DNA from: Thermus hydrothermalis
Lineage (GTDB): Bacteria; Deinococcota; Deinococci; Deinococcales; Thermaceae
DNA: 64,000 nt
Direction: 5' to 3'
Assembly (NCBI RefSeq): GCF_022760925.1
Contig: NZ_JAKTNT010000002.1
Location: forward strand, 62,001-126,000
Below the pieces are notes generated by a model, which was not told where the DNA came from, did not search any database, and saw only the letters and a list, made by a program, of their open reading frames with translations. Made by a program: the position numbers and the translations under genes. How positions within the stretch are numbered: position 1 is the first letter of the stretch; the number at the start of each line of letters is the position of its first letter. This document shows, piece after piece, positions 24,123 to 32,967 of this stretch.

Positions 24123-25840
24123 ACCGTAGGGACGTCCTTTTCCTCCTATCCACCCTTGCGGGCCTGGGGCCCAAGGCCCTCGCCCAGGCCTTGGAAAACC
24201 CGGCCCGCCTCTACGATCTTCCCCCCTATGGGGAGGCCACCCTCCTTTTCTTCTCCGACCTCCACGCCCAAGCTTTTCCCCACTACTTCATGGAGCCCCC
24301 AAACCTCATCGCCCCTAAGGCCTTGATGGGGCGGCCCGGATACCTGACGGGGGAGGCCATCCTCCGCTACTACGGGGTGGAGAGGGGAACGCCTTTAGCG
24401 TACCTTCTTTCCTACCTGGACTTCGTGGAGCTTGCCCGGGCCTTTGGCCCCGTGGGGGGGCTTCCCGCCCTCACCGCCCTGATCCGGGAGCAAAAGGCCC
24501 GGGCGGAGGCGGATGGGGCCAAGGTCTTGGTCCTGGACGGGGGGGATACCTGGACCAACTCCGGCCTTTCCCTGCTTACGGATGGGCAAGCCCTCGTGGA
24601 GTGGCAGAACCTCACGGGGGTAGACCACATGACCTCCCACTGGGAGTGGACCTTGGGGCGGGAGCGGGTGGAGGCCCTTCTCCGGCAATTTCGCGGGGAG
24701 CACCTGGCCTACAACGTGGTGGACGAGCTCTTTGGGGATCCCCTCTTCCCCGCCTACTGCCTCCATCCCGCAGGCCGCTACACCTTGGCCGTGGTGGGGG
24801 CGGCCTACCCCTACGTGAAGGTGTCCCATCCGGAAAGCTTTACCGAGGGGCTTTCCTTCGCCCTGGACGAGCGGCGCCTGCAGGAGGCGGTGGACGCCGC
24901 CCGGGCCGAGGGGGCGGACGCCGTGGTCCTCCTTTCCCACCAGGGGATGCAGCTGGACGCCGCCTTGGCGGAGCGCATCCGGGGCATTGACCTGATCCTT
25001 TCCGGCCATACCCACGACCTCACCCCCTTGCCCTGGCGGGTGGGGAAGACCTGGATCGTGGCGGGGAGCGCCGCCGGCAAGGCCCTGATGCGGGTGGACC
25101 TGAAGCTGCGCAAGGGCGGCATCGCCAACCTTCGGGTGCGGGTCTTGCCCGTCTTGGCGGACCACCTGCCCAAGGCGAAGGAGGTGGAGGCGTGGCTGGC
25201 GGAGAAGGTGGCCCCGAACCGGGAGCACCTCTTTGCGCCCTTGGCCGTCACGGAAACCCTCCTTTACAAGCGGGACACCCTTTACTCCACCTGGGACCAT
25301 CTGGTGGGCCAGGCGGTGAAGGCCCTTTACCCGGAGGTGGAGGTGGTCTTTAGCCCGGCGGTGCGCTGGGGCACCACCCTTCTCCCGGGGCAGGCCATCA
25401 CCCGGGACCACCTCTATGCCTACACCGGCTTCACCTACCCGGAGCTTTACCTTTTCCGCCTGCGGGGAGTGCAGATCCAGAGCGTCTTGGAGGACATCGC
25501 CAGCAACGTCTTTACCCCTGACCCCTTCTACCAGCAGGGGGGGGACGTGAGCCGCACCTTTGGCCTTTCCTACGTTCTGGACCCCGATGCGCCCACGGGC
25601 AGGCGGGTGCGGGAGGTTTCCGTGGGGGGTAAGGCTTTGGAGCCGGAGCGCCGCTATCTGGTGGCGGCCTACGGGGGTAGGCTTCAGCGGCTGGGGGAGG
25701 CCAAGCCGGGCCTCGAGCCCAGGCCCATTTACGCCCTGCTGGAGGAATACCTCAAGGGCGTGGGGCGGGTCGGGGTGTTGCCCGAGCCCAACGTGAAGGT
25801 TCTTGGACGCAACTACCGCGTGCCGGAGGTGATGGGATGA
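24119..25840 (+). CDS. soxB: thiosulfohydrolase SoxB
   Basis: A 573-residue dimanganese enzyme that hydrolyses sulfate from the SoxY-bound thiosulfate. The Tat-type N-terminus NRRDVLFLLSTLAGLG is followed by the metallophosphatase half with FSDLHAQ, LDGGDTWTNSG, GVDHMTSHWEWTLG, LLSHQGMQLD and LSGHTHDLTP, and a 5-nucleotidase-like C-terminal half (ITRDHLYAYTGFTYPELYLF region). GGDTWTNSG and HWEWT are SoxB-specific. The ATG overlaps the small peptide gene and the stop overlaps soxX. Confidence 0.96.
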   Translation: MNRRDVLFLLSTLAGLGPKALAQALENPARLYDLPPYGEATLLFFSDLHAQAFPHYFMEPPNLIAPKALMGRPGYLTGEAILRYYGVERGTPLAYLLSYLDFVELARAFGPVGGLPALTALIREQKARAEADGAKVLVLDGGDTWTNSGLSLLTDGQALVEWQNLTGVDHMTSHWEWTLGRERVEALLRQFRGEHLAYNVVDELFGDPLFPAYCLHPAGRYTLAVVGAAYPYVKVSHPESFTEGLSFALDERRLQEAVDAARAEGADAVVLLSHQGMQLDAALAERIRGIDLILSGHTHDLTPLPWRVGKTWIVAGSAAGKALMRVDLKLRKGGIANLRVRVLPVLADHLPKAKEVEAWLAEKVAPNREHLFAPLAVTETLLYKRDTLYSTWDHLVGQAVKALYPEVEVVFSPAVRWGTTLLPGQAITRDHLYAYTGFTYPELYLFRLRGVQIQSVLEDIASNVFTPDPFYQQGGDVSRTFGLSYVLDPDAPTGRRVREVSVGGKALEPERRYLVAAYGGRLQRLGEAKPGLEPRPIYALLEEYLKGVGRVGVLPEPNVKVLGRNYRVPEVMG

Positions 25841-26397
25841 AGCGAATAGGGTTATTGGCGCTAGGCATTCTGGCGCTGGGTGGGGCCTTTTCCCAGGTGG
25901 GCCCCTTTAGGGCCCGCCTCGAGGCCCTGTTGCACGCGGGAGGGCACGAGTTCGCCCAGGTGATGCTCTCCCAGGACAAGGCCCAGGCCCTTTGCTCCCA
26001 GTACCGGGACAAGCTTCCCCCGGACCTCATCCCGGGGTTTTTGGCGGAGCAGAAGGCCCTGATCAAGTACCCGGCAAGCGGCAAGCTCATGGGGGACTGG
26101 AGAAACGGGGAGAAGGTCTTCACGGACCCCAGGCGGGGCAACTGCTACGCCTGCCACGCCGGGGACCCCAATGAGGTGGCCTACGGCACCATGGGCCCAA
26201 GCCTCACCGGCTACGGCCAGCGGGGCACCGCAGAGGCGGTGGTGCGCTACACCTACGAGAAAATCTACAACGCCTGGGCCTTTGTCCCCTGCTCCCTCAT
26301 GTACCGGGGCGGGGTCCACGGGCTTTTCACCCCCGAGGAAACCGCCGACCTCGTGGCCTTCCTCTTAGACCCCGAGTCCCCCATCAACCGGAGGTGA
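25837..26397 (+). CDS. soxX: cytochrome c SoxX
   Basis: A 186-residue secreted monoheme cytochrome that accepts electrons in the SoxXA complex as thiosulfate is linked to SoxY. After the signal peptide (ends near GAFSQ) comes an extra N-terminal helical region with a Cys (ALCSQYRD), then GNCYACHAGDPNE with the heme site and AYGTMGPSLTGYG, the typical SoxX signature. The axial Met is probably in the CSLMYRGGVHG region. The ATG overlaps the soxB stop. Confidence 0.93.
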   Translation: MKRIGLLALGILALGGAFSQVGPFRARLEALLHAGGHEFAQVMLSQDKAQALCSQYRDKLPPDLIPGFLAEQKALIKYPASGKLMGDWRNGEKVFTDPRRGNCYACHAGDPNEVAYGTMGPSLTGYGQRGTAEAVVRYTYEKIYNAWAFVPCSLMYRGGVHGLFTPEETADLVAFLLDPESPINRR

Positions 26398-26400
26398 GCC

Positions 26401-27201
26401 GTGCGGAGGAAACGAGCGCTCGTTCTTGGGCTTGCGGCCTTGGGCGTCCTGGGGGGGTTTTGGGCCTACACCCAGGGGCAGAAGCCCTTGGACCCCTTTG
26501 AGGAGGCCATGCGCCAGCGGCAGATGTACCTGGAAACCTTCGGCGTCCTGCCGGGGGAGCTTTTCGTGGAGGAGGGCAAGGAGCTCTTCTTCCGCAAGGG
26601 CCCAAGCGGCCAGACCCTCGAGGCCTGCGACTTCGGCAAAGGTCCTGGGGTCTTGGAAGGGGTTTACGCCATCTTGCCCAGGTACTTCCCGGACACGGGG
26701 CGGGTGGAGGACCTGGAAACCCGGGTCTACACCTGCATGCAACGGGTGCAGGGCTTTAAACCCGAAGAGATTAAGCGGGACGAGGTTAAGGCCATCACCA
26801 CCTACATCGCCTCCTTCTCCTCCAAGGCCAAGATCCAGGTGGTCCCCAAGCACCCGGCGGAGCTTGCCATGTACAACCTGGGCCGGGAGCTCTGGTACCA
26901 GCGGGCGGGGGCCCGGGACATGAGCTGTGCCGTCTGCCACGAGCAGAATGCCGGGAAGCGGGTCCGGCTTTCGCCGGTGCGGAGCCCCAAGGAGGGCCTA
27001 GGGAACGAGTGGCCCGCCTACCGCTTTGAGGCGGACAAGCTCTACACCATGGAGGACCGCATCGCCTTCTGCTACGATTCCATCGCCATCCCTGCTCCGG
27101 AGTTCTACTCCGAGCCCTACATCGCCCTGACCCTTTACATGCTGGCCGAAGCGGCCAAGGCCGGGCACTCCTTTGAGGAGTTGCCCTTCTTCACCCGCTA
27201 G
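26401..27201 (+). CDS. soxA: L-cysteine S-thiosulfotransferase subunit SoxA (monoheme)
   Basis: A 266-residue catalytic subunit of SoxXA. An N-terminal hydrophobic segment serves for export. The SoxA motif SGQTLEACDFGKGPG and a C-terminal CAVCH heme site are present, and AFCYDS near the end holds the Cys expected as the heme ligand that carries sulfur. Only one CxxCH occurs, so this is the monoheme form rather than the diheme SoxA of Paracoccus. The GTG start at 26401 follows GGAGGTGAGCC. The first domain keeps a Cys pair (EACDF, YTCMQ) where the second heme would be. Confidence 0.92.
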   Translation: MRRKRALVLGLAALGVLGGFWAYTQGQKPLDPFEEAMRQRQMYLETFGVLPGELFVEEGKELFFRKGPSGQTLEACDFGKGPGVLEGVYAILPRYFPDTGRVEDLETRVYTCMQRVQGFKPEEIKRDEVKAITTYIASFSSKAKIQVVPKHPAELAMYNLGRELWYQRAGARDMSCAVCHEQNAGKRVRLSPVRSPKEGLGNEWPAYRFEADKLYTMEDRIAFCYDSIAIPAPEFYSEPYIALTLYMLAEAAKAGHSFEELPFFTR

Positions 27202-27203
27202 CC

Positions 27204-27638
27204 ATGCGCCGCCGCCACCTCTTCGCCCTTTTGCCCCTTCTCCTCCTCCGGGCCCGGGGGGAAGGGGAGGGGGATTGGGTGAGGGCCTTTGGGGCCTTTC
27301 TGAAGCGCGTGCCCCCGGCGGGCTACCTGGTCTACCCCACCGAGGCCAAGGACCTCCTCCTCTTTGAGCCCTTCATCCTGGAGGTGCGCACGGCGGAGGA
27401 GCGGAAAAGGGGGTATATCCCGGGCTCGGTGCACATCTACGCCGGCGAGGTGCCGGACCGCCTGGCCGAGCTTCCCAAGGACAAGGAGGCCCTCCTTCTC
27501 GTCTACTGCAACTCGGGGAGCGTTTCTGCGGTGGTGGCGGCCTACTTGCAGGCGCTAGGCTACAAAAACGCCAAGAACATCGCCCATGGGTTCAAGGGCT
27601 GGCTGGACGCCGGCCTGGAAGTGGAGGGAGGATCATGA
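27204..27638 (+). CDS. exported rhodanese-domain protein
   Basis: A 144-residue single-domain rhodanese with a short signal peptide (LLPLLLLRARG). The fold is shown by LEVRTAEERKRGYIPGSVHI and the active loop VYCNSGSVSA with the catalytic Cys, followed by LGYKNAKNIAHGFKGW. Rhodaneses move sulfane sulfur; within the sox operon it may accept sulfur from SoxYZ or handle polysulfide (inference). It starts 2 nt after soxA, and its stop overlaps the next ATG. Confidence 0.88.
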   Translation: MRRRHLFALLPLLLLRARGEGEGDWVRAFGAFLKRVPPAGYLVYPTEAKDLLLFEPFILEVRTAEERKRGYIPGSVHIYAGEVPDRLAELPKDKEALLLVYCNSGSVSAVVAAYLQALGYKNAKNIAHGFKGWLDAGLEVEGGS

Positions 27639-28486
27639 AAAAGGTTCTGGCGCTGGTGGTGGCTTTGGGCCTCTCCTTGGCCCAGTCCTTGGTGGTGCAG
27701 GTTCCAGGGAGGTTGGAAGCCGTGGAGGCCCGGGTGCTGGAGGCCCTGAAGGGGGTGGGCCTCGAGCCCGACCGGGTCCTGAACCTGGGGGAGCAGGTGC
27801 GCCAGGTCACGGGCCCGGGCTTCCCGGACTACCGCCTGGTGGTCCTAAAACCGGATAGAGGGAGCCAGGAAGCGGTGAGCAAGAACCCCATGGCCGCCAT
27901 CGTCCTGCCCCCCACGGTCTTCATCACCGGGGAAGGGGAGAAGTACCTGGTGGGGGCCTTTGACGGCAGGCTCCTTTTCGGCATGCTCGGGGTGTACGGG
28001 GGCGAGGTGGAGCGGCTTGTGTGGCGCCTCGAGGCGGCCTTGGGCCGGCTTGGCCCGGTGCGCAAGGTTGCTCCCGCCATGATGCCGGACCCCAGTAGCG
28101 GCATGATGCCCGCTTTGCTCTACCGGGTGCGGGGGGCCAAGGTGGAGGACGTGGTCCTCATGGTGGAGACCGAGCTCACCTCCGCCGGGCTTAACCTCCT
28201 GCCCAACGTCAAGGTGGGTCCCGTGACCGTGATCATGCCCTGCAAGAGCGAGTGGGCCCGGATCATGTTCCTCACCCAGCCCGCTGGGGGCTTTGCCGCC
28301 CCTTGCCGCTTCTTCGCCATGCAGATGGGGCCTGACGTGCTGGTGGGGGCCATTGAGCCCATGCTCATGACCATCATGCCCGGGGTCATGGGCTCCCCGG
28401 CGGTTACAATGCTCCAAGAGGCCAGGCAGGTGATGACGGGCATCCTGGAAGCCGTGGGCGGGGAACCCTACCGCCCTGGTCAATGA
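27635..28486 (+). CDS. exported DUF302-family protein, Met-rich
   Basis: A 283-residue protein with signal peptide MKKVLALVVALGLSLAQS and two related halves of DUF302 type (around VVQVPGRLEAVEARVLEALKG and VEDVVLMVETELTSAG). It is unusually rich in Met: MMPDPSSGMMP and EPMLMTIMPGVMG, plus two Cys (IMPCKSE and APCRFF). DUF302 proteins are often found near sulfur-oxidation genes but have no settled role. Met clusters suggest Cu(I) or hydrophobic surface binding (inference). The ATG overlaps the rhodanese stop. Confidence 0.8.
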   Translation: MKKVLALVVALGLSLAQSLVVQVPGRLEAVEARVLEALKGVGLEPDRVLNLGEQVRQVTGPGFPDYRLVVLKPDRGSQEAVSKNPMAAIVLPPTVFITGEGEKYLVGAFDGRLLFGMLGVYGGEVERLVWRLEAALGRLGPVRKVAPAMMPDPSSGMMPALLYRVRGAKVEDVVLMVETELTSAGLNLLPNVKVGPVTVIMPCKSEWARIMFLTQPAGGFAAPCRFFAMQMGPDVLVGAIEPMLMTIMPGVMGSPAVTMLQEARQVMTGILEAVGGEPYRPGQ

Positions 28487-28497
28487 AGGAGGGAGCT

Positions 28498-29787
28498 ATG
28501 GCAAAGGTGAACCGGAGGGATCTTCTGAAGACGGGGGCCGCTTTAGCGGCGGCACAGGCCCTGGGGGGCACGGCCTTCGCCCAGGAGTTCTACGCCCGCC
28601 CCGCCACCCTGCTCCCCCGCACCCGCAAGCCCCGGGTGGTGGTCATCGGGGGCGGCTGGGGCGGGACCACGGTGGCGCGGAAGCTCGTCCAGTCTGGGGT
28701 GGACGTGGAGGTGGTCCTGGTGGAGCAGAAGCCCATCTTCATGTCCTGTCCCATGTCCAACCTCTTCCTGGCGGGGGTTAAGCCCTTGGAGTGGCTCGTC
28801 TTTGACTACACCAACGTGGTCAAGGACGGGGTGATCTTCGTCCAGGAGAAGGTCTTGGACATCAACCGGGACCGCCGCTTGGTGCGCACCACCGGGGGGT
28901 ACCTGGCCTACGATTTCCTGGTCCTGGCCCCGGGCATTGACTACATGTACGAGGCCATCCCCGGCTACGCCGAGGTGAAGCACCTCATGCCCGTGGGCTT
29001 CAAGCCTTTTGAGCACATCGCCCTGAGGCGCCTGCTGGACCAGTTTGACGAAACGGGCGGCGAGCTCGTCCTGTACATCCCCACCCCCCCCTACCGGTGC
29101 CCCCCGGGCCCCTACGAGCGGGCGGCCATGCTGGCCTGGCGGCTCAAGACCAAGGGGGTAAAGGGCAAGGTCATCGTCCTGGACGCCAACCCGCAGCCCC
29201 TTTCCAAGGCCCCGGGCTTCCTCGCCGCCTACAACGAGCTCTACAAGGACTACCTGGAGTACGTCCCCAATACCCGCATCACCGGGCTGGACTACGAGAA
29301 GAAGCAGGTTCTCACGGAGCTCGGCGAGGTGCCCTTTACCCTCGCCAACGTCATCCCCCCCATGAAGGCGGGGGAGCTCGTCCGGGTGGCGGGGCTTGGG
29401 GAGCGTTGGGCCAACGTGCGCATCCCCTATTTCCTCTCCGAGAAGGACGACCGCATCTACCTGGTGGGGGACATCACCGGCAACACCCCCTATCCCAAGA
29501 GCGGCATGGTGGCCTACGTTTCCGGCACCATCGTGGCCCGGCACCTGGCGGAAAGGCTTCGGGGCAAGCCCCTGGCGGAAATCCCCCCCGAGCTTCCCCA
29601 GAACATCTGCTACTCCTTCGTGGATTCCGAGGAGGCCATCTGGGTTTCCGCCAACTACTCCTGGGACGAGGCGGCCAAGCAGATTAGGGCGCAAAGCGCC
29701 GTGGACAACCAGCGCTCCCAGGCCAACGGCCAAGCGGCCATCGGCTGGGCCACGGGGATCTGGAACGACATGTTCGGCCCCGCCTAA
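28498..29787 (+). CDS. flavocytochrome c sulfide dehydrogenase-type flavoprotein (SoxF/FccB)
   Basis: A 429-residue periplasmic FAD protein of the FccB/SoxF family, which oxidises sulfide and passes electrons to a c-type cytochrome. The Tat signal NRRDLLKTGAALAAAQ is followed by the FAD site VVVIGGGWGGTTVARKL. Candidate redox Cys are C201 in YRCPPGPYERA and C371 in QNICYSF. A second dinucleotide-type segment RIYLVGDITG lies near 330. AAGGAGGGAG precedes the ATG at 28498, preferred to 28483. No dedicated FccA follows, so SoxD or c552 may be the acceptor. It ends the first sox transcript. Confidence 0.9.
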   Translation: MAKVNRRDLLKTGAALAAAQALGGTAFAQEFYARPATLLPRTRKPRVVVIGGGWGGTTVARKLVQSGVDVEVVLVEQKPIFMSCPMSNLFLAGVKPLEWLVFDYTNVVKDGVIFVQEKVLDINRDRRLVRTTGGYLAYDFLVLAPGIDYMYEAIPGYAEVKHLMPVGFKPFEHIALRRLLDQFDETGGELVLYIPTPPYRCPPGPYERAAMLAWRLKTKGVKGKVIVLDANPQPLSKAPGFLAAYNELYKDYLEYVPNTRITGLDYEKKQVLTELGEVPFTLANVIPPMKAGELVRVAGLGERWANVRIPYFLSEKDDRIYLVGDITGNTPYPKSGMVAYVSGTIVARHLAERLRGKPLAEIPPELPQNICYSFVDSEEAIWVSANYSWDEAAKQIRAQSAVDNQRSQANGQAAIGWATGIWNDMFGPA

Positions 29788-29797
29788 AGCCTGGCCT

Positions 29798-29826
29798 CCC
29801 GCCCCCCAAGGGGGGCGGGTTTTTCT
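29798..29826 (+). terminator. intrinsic terminator after the flavoprotein gene
   Basis: CCCGCCCCCC and GGGGGGCGGG form a 10-bp stem with a 2-nt apex (opening to 4), followed by TTTTTCTT. It is the clearest intrinsic terminator of the island and separates soxC from the upstream genes. Confidence 0.88.
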
Positions 29827-29855
29827 TGCGGCCTAGGGATACGATGGGAGGGTAT

Positions 29856-31139
29856 ATGGACCGCAGGAAGTTCTTCCGGATGCTGGGGGCAGGAAGCCTC
29901 TTCGGCCTCCTCAAGGCCAAAGCCCAGACGCCCCCTTGGGACGAGGAGACCTTCGCCCCCACCAAGACCCTAGGGGCCCCGCTAAGCGAGTACGGGAGCC
30001 GGAGCCCCTTTGAGGAAGGGGTGGTGCGCTACATCTCCCCTAACCTGCGCACCCGCCACTCGGGGGCGGATTTCGCTCCTTTAGAGAAGCTGGAGGGGGT
30101 CATCACCCCCAACGGCCTCCACTTTGAGCGCCACCACGCCGGCGTGCCCCAGGTGGACCCCAAAAGCTACCGCCTGGTGATCCACGGGATGGTGGAAAGG
30201 CCCTTGGTCTTCACCTTGGAGGACCTCAAGCGCTTTCCCTCCGTGACCCGCACCTACTTCATTGAGTGCGCCGGGAACGGGCAGAACGGCTACCGGGAGC
30301 CCCCGGACCCCAACCTCACCGCCACCCGGAGCCGGGGCCTCGCCTCCAACGCCAGCTGGACCGGGGTACCCCTGGCCCTCCTCCTCAAGGAGGCGGGGGT
30401 GAAGCCGGGGGCCAGGTGGCTCATCCCCGAGGGCATGGACGCCGCCATGTACACCCGCTCCCTGCCCTTGGAAAAGGCCATGGAGGACGTTCTGGTGGCC
30501 TATGCGCAAAACGGGGAGGCGTTGCGCCCCGAGCAGGGCTACCCCGTGCGCCTGGTGGTGCCGGGCTGGGAGGGGAGCATCCAGGTGAAGTGGCTAAGGC
30601 GCATCCTGGTCACGGACCTGCCGGCCATGGCCAAGGACGAGACCAGCGAGTACACGGACGTCATGGCCGACGGGAAGGTCCTCGCCTTCACCTGGGTGAT
30701 GGAGCCCCAGTCCATCATCACCTACCCCTCGGGGGGGCAGGTGATCCGGCCGGGCTTCCACGAGATCCGGGGCCTGGCCTGGAGCGGCTTTGGCCGCATC
30801 GCCAAGGTGGAGATCTCCCTGGACGAGGGCAAGACCTGGCGGCAGGCCACCCTCGAGCCCCCCGTGGAGCGCTACGCCTTTGTCCGCTTCAAGATGCCCT
30901 GGCAGTGGCGGGGCGAGGAGGTGGTGCTCTGGAGCCGGGCCTGGGACGAGAAGGGGAACACCCAGCCCACCCGGGAGGAGTTCTTCCAGCGTTGGGGCAA
31001 GAACAACCGCTACCACTACAACGCCATCCAGGCCTGGCGCATCCTGCCGGATGGCCGGGTGGTGAACGGGGACAAGCCCCTGGGCGTGCGGGCCGCAGGC
31101 CCCGTGGGCGGGTGCGACGGGGAGGTGTTTGATGGCTAA
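29856..31139 (+). CDS. soxC: sulfane dehydrogenase molybdoprotein SoxC
   Basis: A 427-residue molybdopterin protein of the sulfite oxidase family that oxidises SoxY-bound sulfane sulfur by six electrons together with SoxD. A Tat signal (DRRKFFRMLGAG) is followed by a Mo-binding domain with the ligand Cys in YFIECAGNGQNG and SNASWTGVPL, and a C-terminal dimerisation domain (ITYPSGGQVIRPG, GLAWSGFGRIAKVE). GGGAGG is 5 nt before the ATG at 29856; the upstream frame start is not supported. It overlaps the soxD start. Confidence 0.93.
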   Translation: MDRRKFFRMLGAGSLFGLLKAKAQTPPWDEETFAPTKTLGAPLSEYGSRSPFEEGVVRYISPNLRTRHSGADFAPLEKLEGVITPNGLHFERHHAGVPQVDPKSYRLVIHGMVERPLVFTLEDLKRFPSVTRTYFIECAGNGQNGYREPPDPNLTATRSRGLASNASWTGVPLALLLKEAGVKPGARWLIPEGMDAAMYTRSLPLEKAMEDVLVAYAQNGEALRPEQGYPVRLVVPGWEGSIQVKWLRRILVTDLPAMAKDETSEYTDVMADGKVLAFTWVMEPQSIITYPSGGQVIRPGFHEIRGLAWSGFGRIAKVEISLDEGKTWRQATLEPPVERYAFVRFKMPWQWRGEEVVLWSRAWDEKGNTQPTREEFFQRWGKNNRYHYNAIQAWRILPDGRVVNGDKPLGVRAAGPVGGCDGEVFDG

Positions 31140-31680
31140 GAAGGTCTTCTTCGCAGTGGCCCTTCTGGGCCTGGCGTTGGGGGCGCGCTACGGCCTCGGC
31201 ACCCCCATTTCCGAGGAGCTCGCCGCCCAGTACGACCTGAGGCCCGTGGTCCTGCCCGACGGCCGGGGGCTTCCCCCGGGGGAGGGGAAGGTGGCGGAGG
31301 GGGAGCGCATCTATGCGGAGAAGTGCGCCTCCTGCCACGGGGCCAGGGGGGAGGGCTACCCCTTTAACCGCCTGGTGGCCGAGCCCTTCCCCATCACCCC
31401 GGACACGGAGCCCGTGGAGTACGCCATCGGCAACTACTGGCAGTACGCCACCACCCTTTACGACTACATCCGCCGGGCCATGCCCTTCGGGGCTCCGGGA
31501 ACCCTAACGGACGAGGAGGTCTACCACCTGGTGACCTTCCTCCTCTACATGAACGGCATCACCGAGGCGGACGAGCCCATCAACGAGAAGACCCTGCCCC
31601 AGGTGCGCATGCCCGCCCGGGAGCTTTTGGAGGTGGACCCGGAGACGAAGCGCCGTTTCCCCTGGCTCACCTTGCCCTAG
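31132..31680 (+). CDS. soxD: cytochrome c SoxD (short, monoheme)
   Basis: A 182-residue exported cytochrome with N-terminal hydrophobic segment, heme site KCASCHGARGEGYPF and a probable Met ligand in RRAMPFGAPG. The match RLVAEPFPITPDTEPVE and FNRLV fits SoxD-type cytochromes that pair with SoxC. It is far smaller than the diheme SoxD of Paracoccus (about 380). GGAGG at 31121-31125 is 6 nt before the ATG at 31132, which overlaps the soxC stop by 8 nt. It should carry SoxC electrons to c552. Confidence 0.88.
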   Translation: MAKKVFFAVALLGLALGARYGLGTPISEELAAQYDLRPVVLPDGRGLPPGEGKVAEGERIYAEKCASCHGARGEGYPFNRLVAEPFPITPDTEPVEYAIGNYWQYATTLYDYIRRAMPFGAPGTLTDEEVYHLVTFLLYMNGITEADEPINEKTLPQVRMPARELLEVDPETKRRFPWLTLP

Positions 31681-31689
31681 GATGGGGTC

Positions 31690-32358
31690 ATGACGCTTTC
31701 CTTGGGCGCAGCCTTTTTGGCGGGGGTGCTCTCCTTCCTCTCCCCGTGCGTGCTTCCCCTGGTGCCCACCTACCTCTTCTACCTGGGGGGGGAAAGGGGG
31801 CGCCCCCTTTTCAACGCCCTCTTCTTCGTTTTGGGCTTCGGGGCGGTGTTCTTCCTCCTGGGGCTTCCCTTCACCCTGCTTGGGGGGCTTCTCTTTGAGC
31901 ACCGCCAGACCCTGGCCCGCCTGGGGGGGGTGGTCCTGGTCCTCTTCGGGCTTTACATGCTGGGCCTGAGGCCCAAGTGGGGGGTTTCCCTCCGCTACGA
32001 GGGGGAGACGGGCCGCCCCTTGGGGGCCTTCCTCCTCGGGGCCACCCTGGCCCTGGGCTGGACCCCCTGCATCGGCCCCATCCTGGGGGCCATCCTCACC
32101 CTCACCGCTGTGGGGGGCGGGGTGGGGTTTCTCCTCGCCTACATCCTGGGCCTCGCCGTGCCCTTTTTGCTGGTGGCCCTCTTCGCCGAGCGGCTCAAGG
32201 GGTGGCTGAGGCGGGCGGGGCGGTTTTCCCACTACGTGGAGGTCTTCGCCGGGGTGGTGTTGGTGGTGGTGGGGGTGCTCCTCTTCACCGGGACGTACTC
32301 GGCCCTGAACACCTTCTTCCTCCGGATCACGCCGGAGTGGTTGCAGAAGTACCTCTAG
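31690..32358 (+). CDS. ccdA: CcdA-type thiol-disulfide transmembrane transporter
   Basis: A 222-residue membrane protein with about six helices and the two redox Cys of the family in LSPCVLPLVP and GWTPCIGPILG. It carries reducing equivalents across the membrane to periplasmic thioredoxins, needed both for apocytochrome c heme attachment (with the CcmG-like protein) and for keeping Sox thiols reduced (with the sox thioredoxin). It starts 9 nt after soxD, linking the sox and ccm parts. Confidence 0.92.
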   Translation: MTLSLGAAFLAGVLSFLSPCVLPLVPTYLFYLGGERGRPLFNALFFVLGFGAVFFLLGLPFTLLGGLLFEHRQTLARLGGVVLVLFGLYMLGLRPKWGVSLRYEGETGRPLGAFLLGATLALGWTPCIGPILGAILTLTAVGGGVGFLLAYILGLAVPFLLVALFAERLKGWLRRAGRFSHYVEVFAGVVLVVVGVLLFTGTYSALNTFFLRITPEWLQKYL

Positions 32359-32400
32359 GGACGCTTGTCCCCCGGGGATACCCCTAGACTGAGGAGGAGC

Positions 32401-32967
32401 ATGTTGCGCCTCGAGGCCGTTTCCAAGCGCTTTGGCCGGGACTGGGTCCTGAAGGACCTCACCTTTGCCCTTGCCCGGGGCGAGGTGGTGGCCCTCCTTG
32501 GGCCCAACGGCTCGGGGAAGACCACCCTGCTAAGGCTCATGGCGGGCCTCTTGAAGCCCACCCGGGGCCGGGTGGTGCGGGAAGGAAGGGCGCTCTTCCT
32601 CCCCAACCCCCCCGCCTTCCACCGCCACCTCACCGCCCGGGAGCACCTCCTTTACGACCTGGCCTTTCACGGAAAGGAAGGGGACTGGCGGGAGGCCCTG
32701 GCCCGGTATGGCCTGCCCGAGGACCTGCCCCTTGCCGCCTTCTCCAGCGGCATGAAAAAGCGCCTGGCCCTCGCCCGCTTGGAGCTCCTTTCCCCGGACC
32801 TTTGGCTTTTGGACGAGCCGGAAACCGCCTTGGACGTGGAGGGCCGGAAACTCCTCTTAGGGGTTTTGGCGAAGGGGCGGAAGGAAGGCGGGGTGGTCCT
32901 CGCCACCCACGACCGGGCCCTGGCGGAGGAGGTGGCGGACCGGGTCCTATGGCTGGGGGCGGCGTGA
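32401..32967 (+). CDS. ccmA: heme exporter ATP-binding protein CcmA
   Basis: A 188-residue ABC ATPase with Walker A GPNGSGKTT, a signature reduced to FSSGMKKRLALARLEL, Walker B LWLLDEPETALD and switch ATHDRA. It drives release of heme-loaded CcmE from CcmCDE. GAGGAGGAG abuts the ATG at 32401, and a -10-like TAGACT lies at 32385-32390. An upstream in-frame ATG is unlikely because it precedes both. The stop overlaps ccmB. Confidence 0.92.
   Translation: MLRLEAVSKRFGRDWVLKDLTFALARGEVVALLGPNGSGKTTLLRLMAGLLKPTRGRVVREGRALFLPNPPAFHRHLTAREHLLYDLAFHGKEGDWREALARYGLPEDLPLAAFSSGMKKRLALARLELLSPDLWLLDEPETALDVEGRKLLLGVLAKGRKEGGVVLATHDRALAEEVADRVLWLGAA

Noticed and set aside
26401-27201. A second heme site in SoxA, as in diheme forms
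   Set aside because: Only one CxxCH exists; the N-terminal Cys are too far apart and lack the His.
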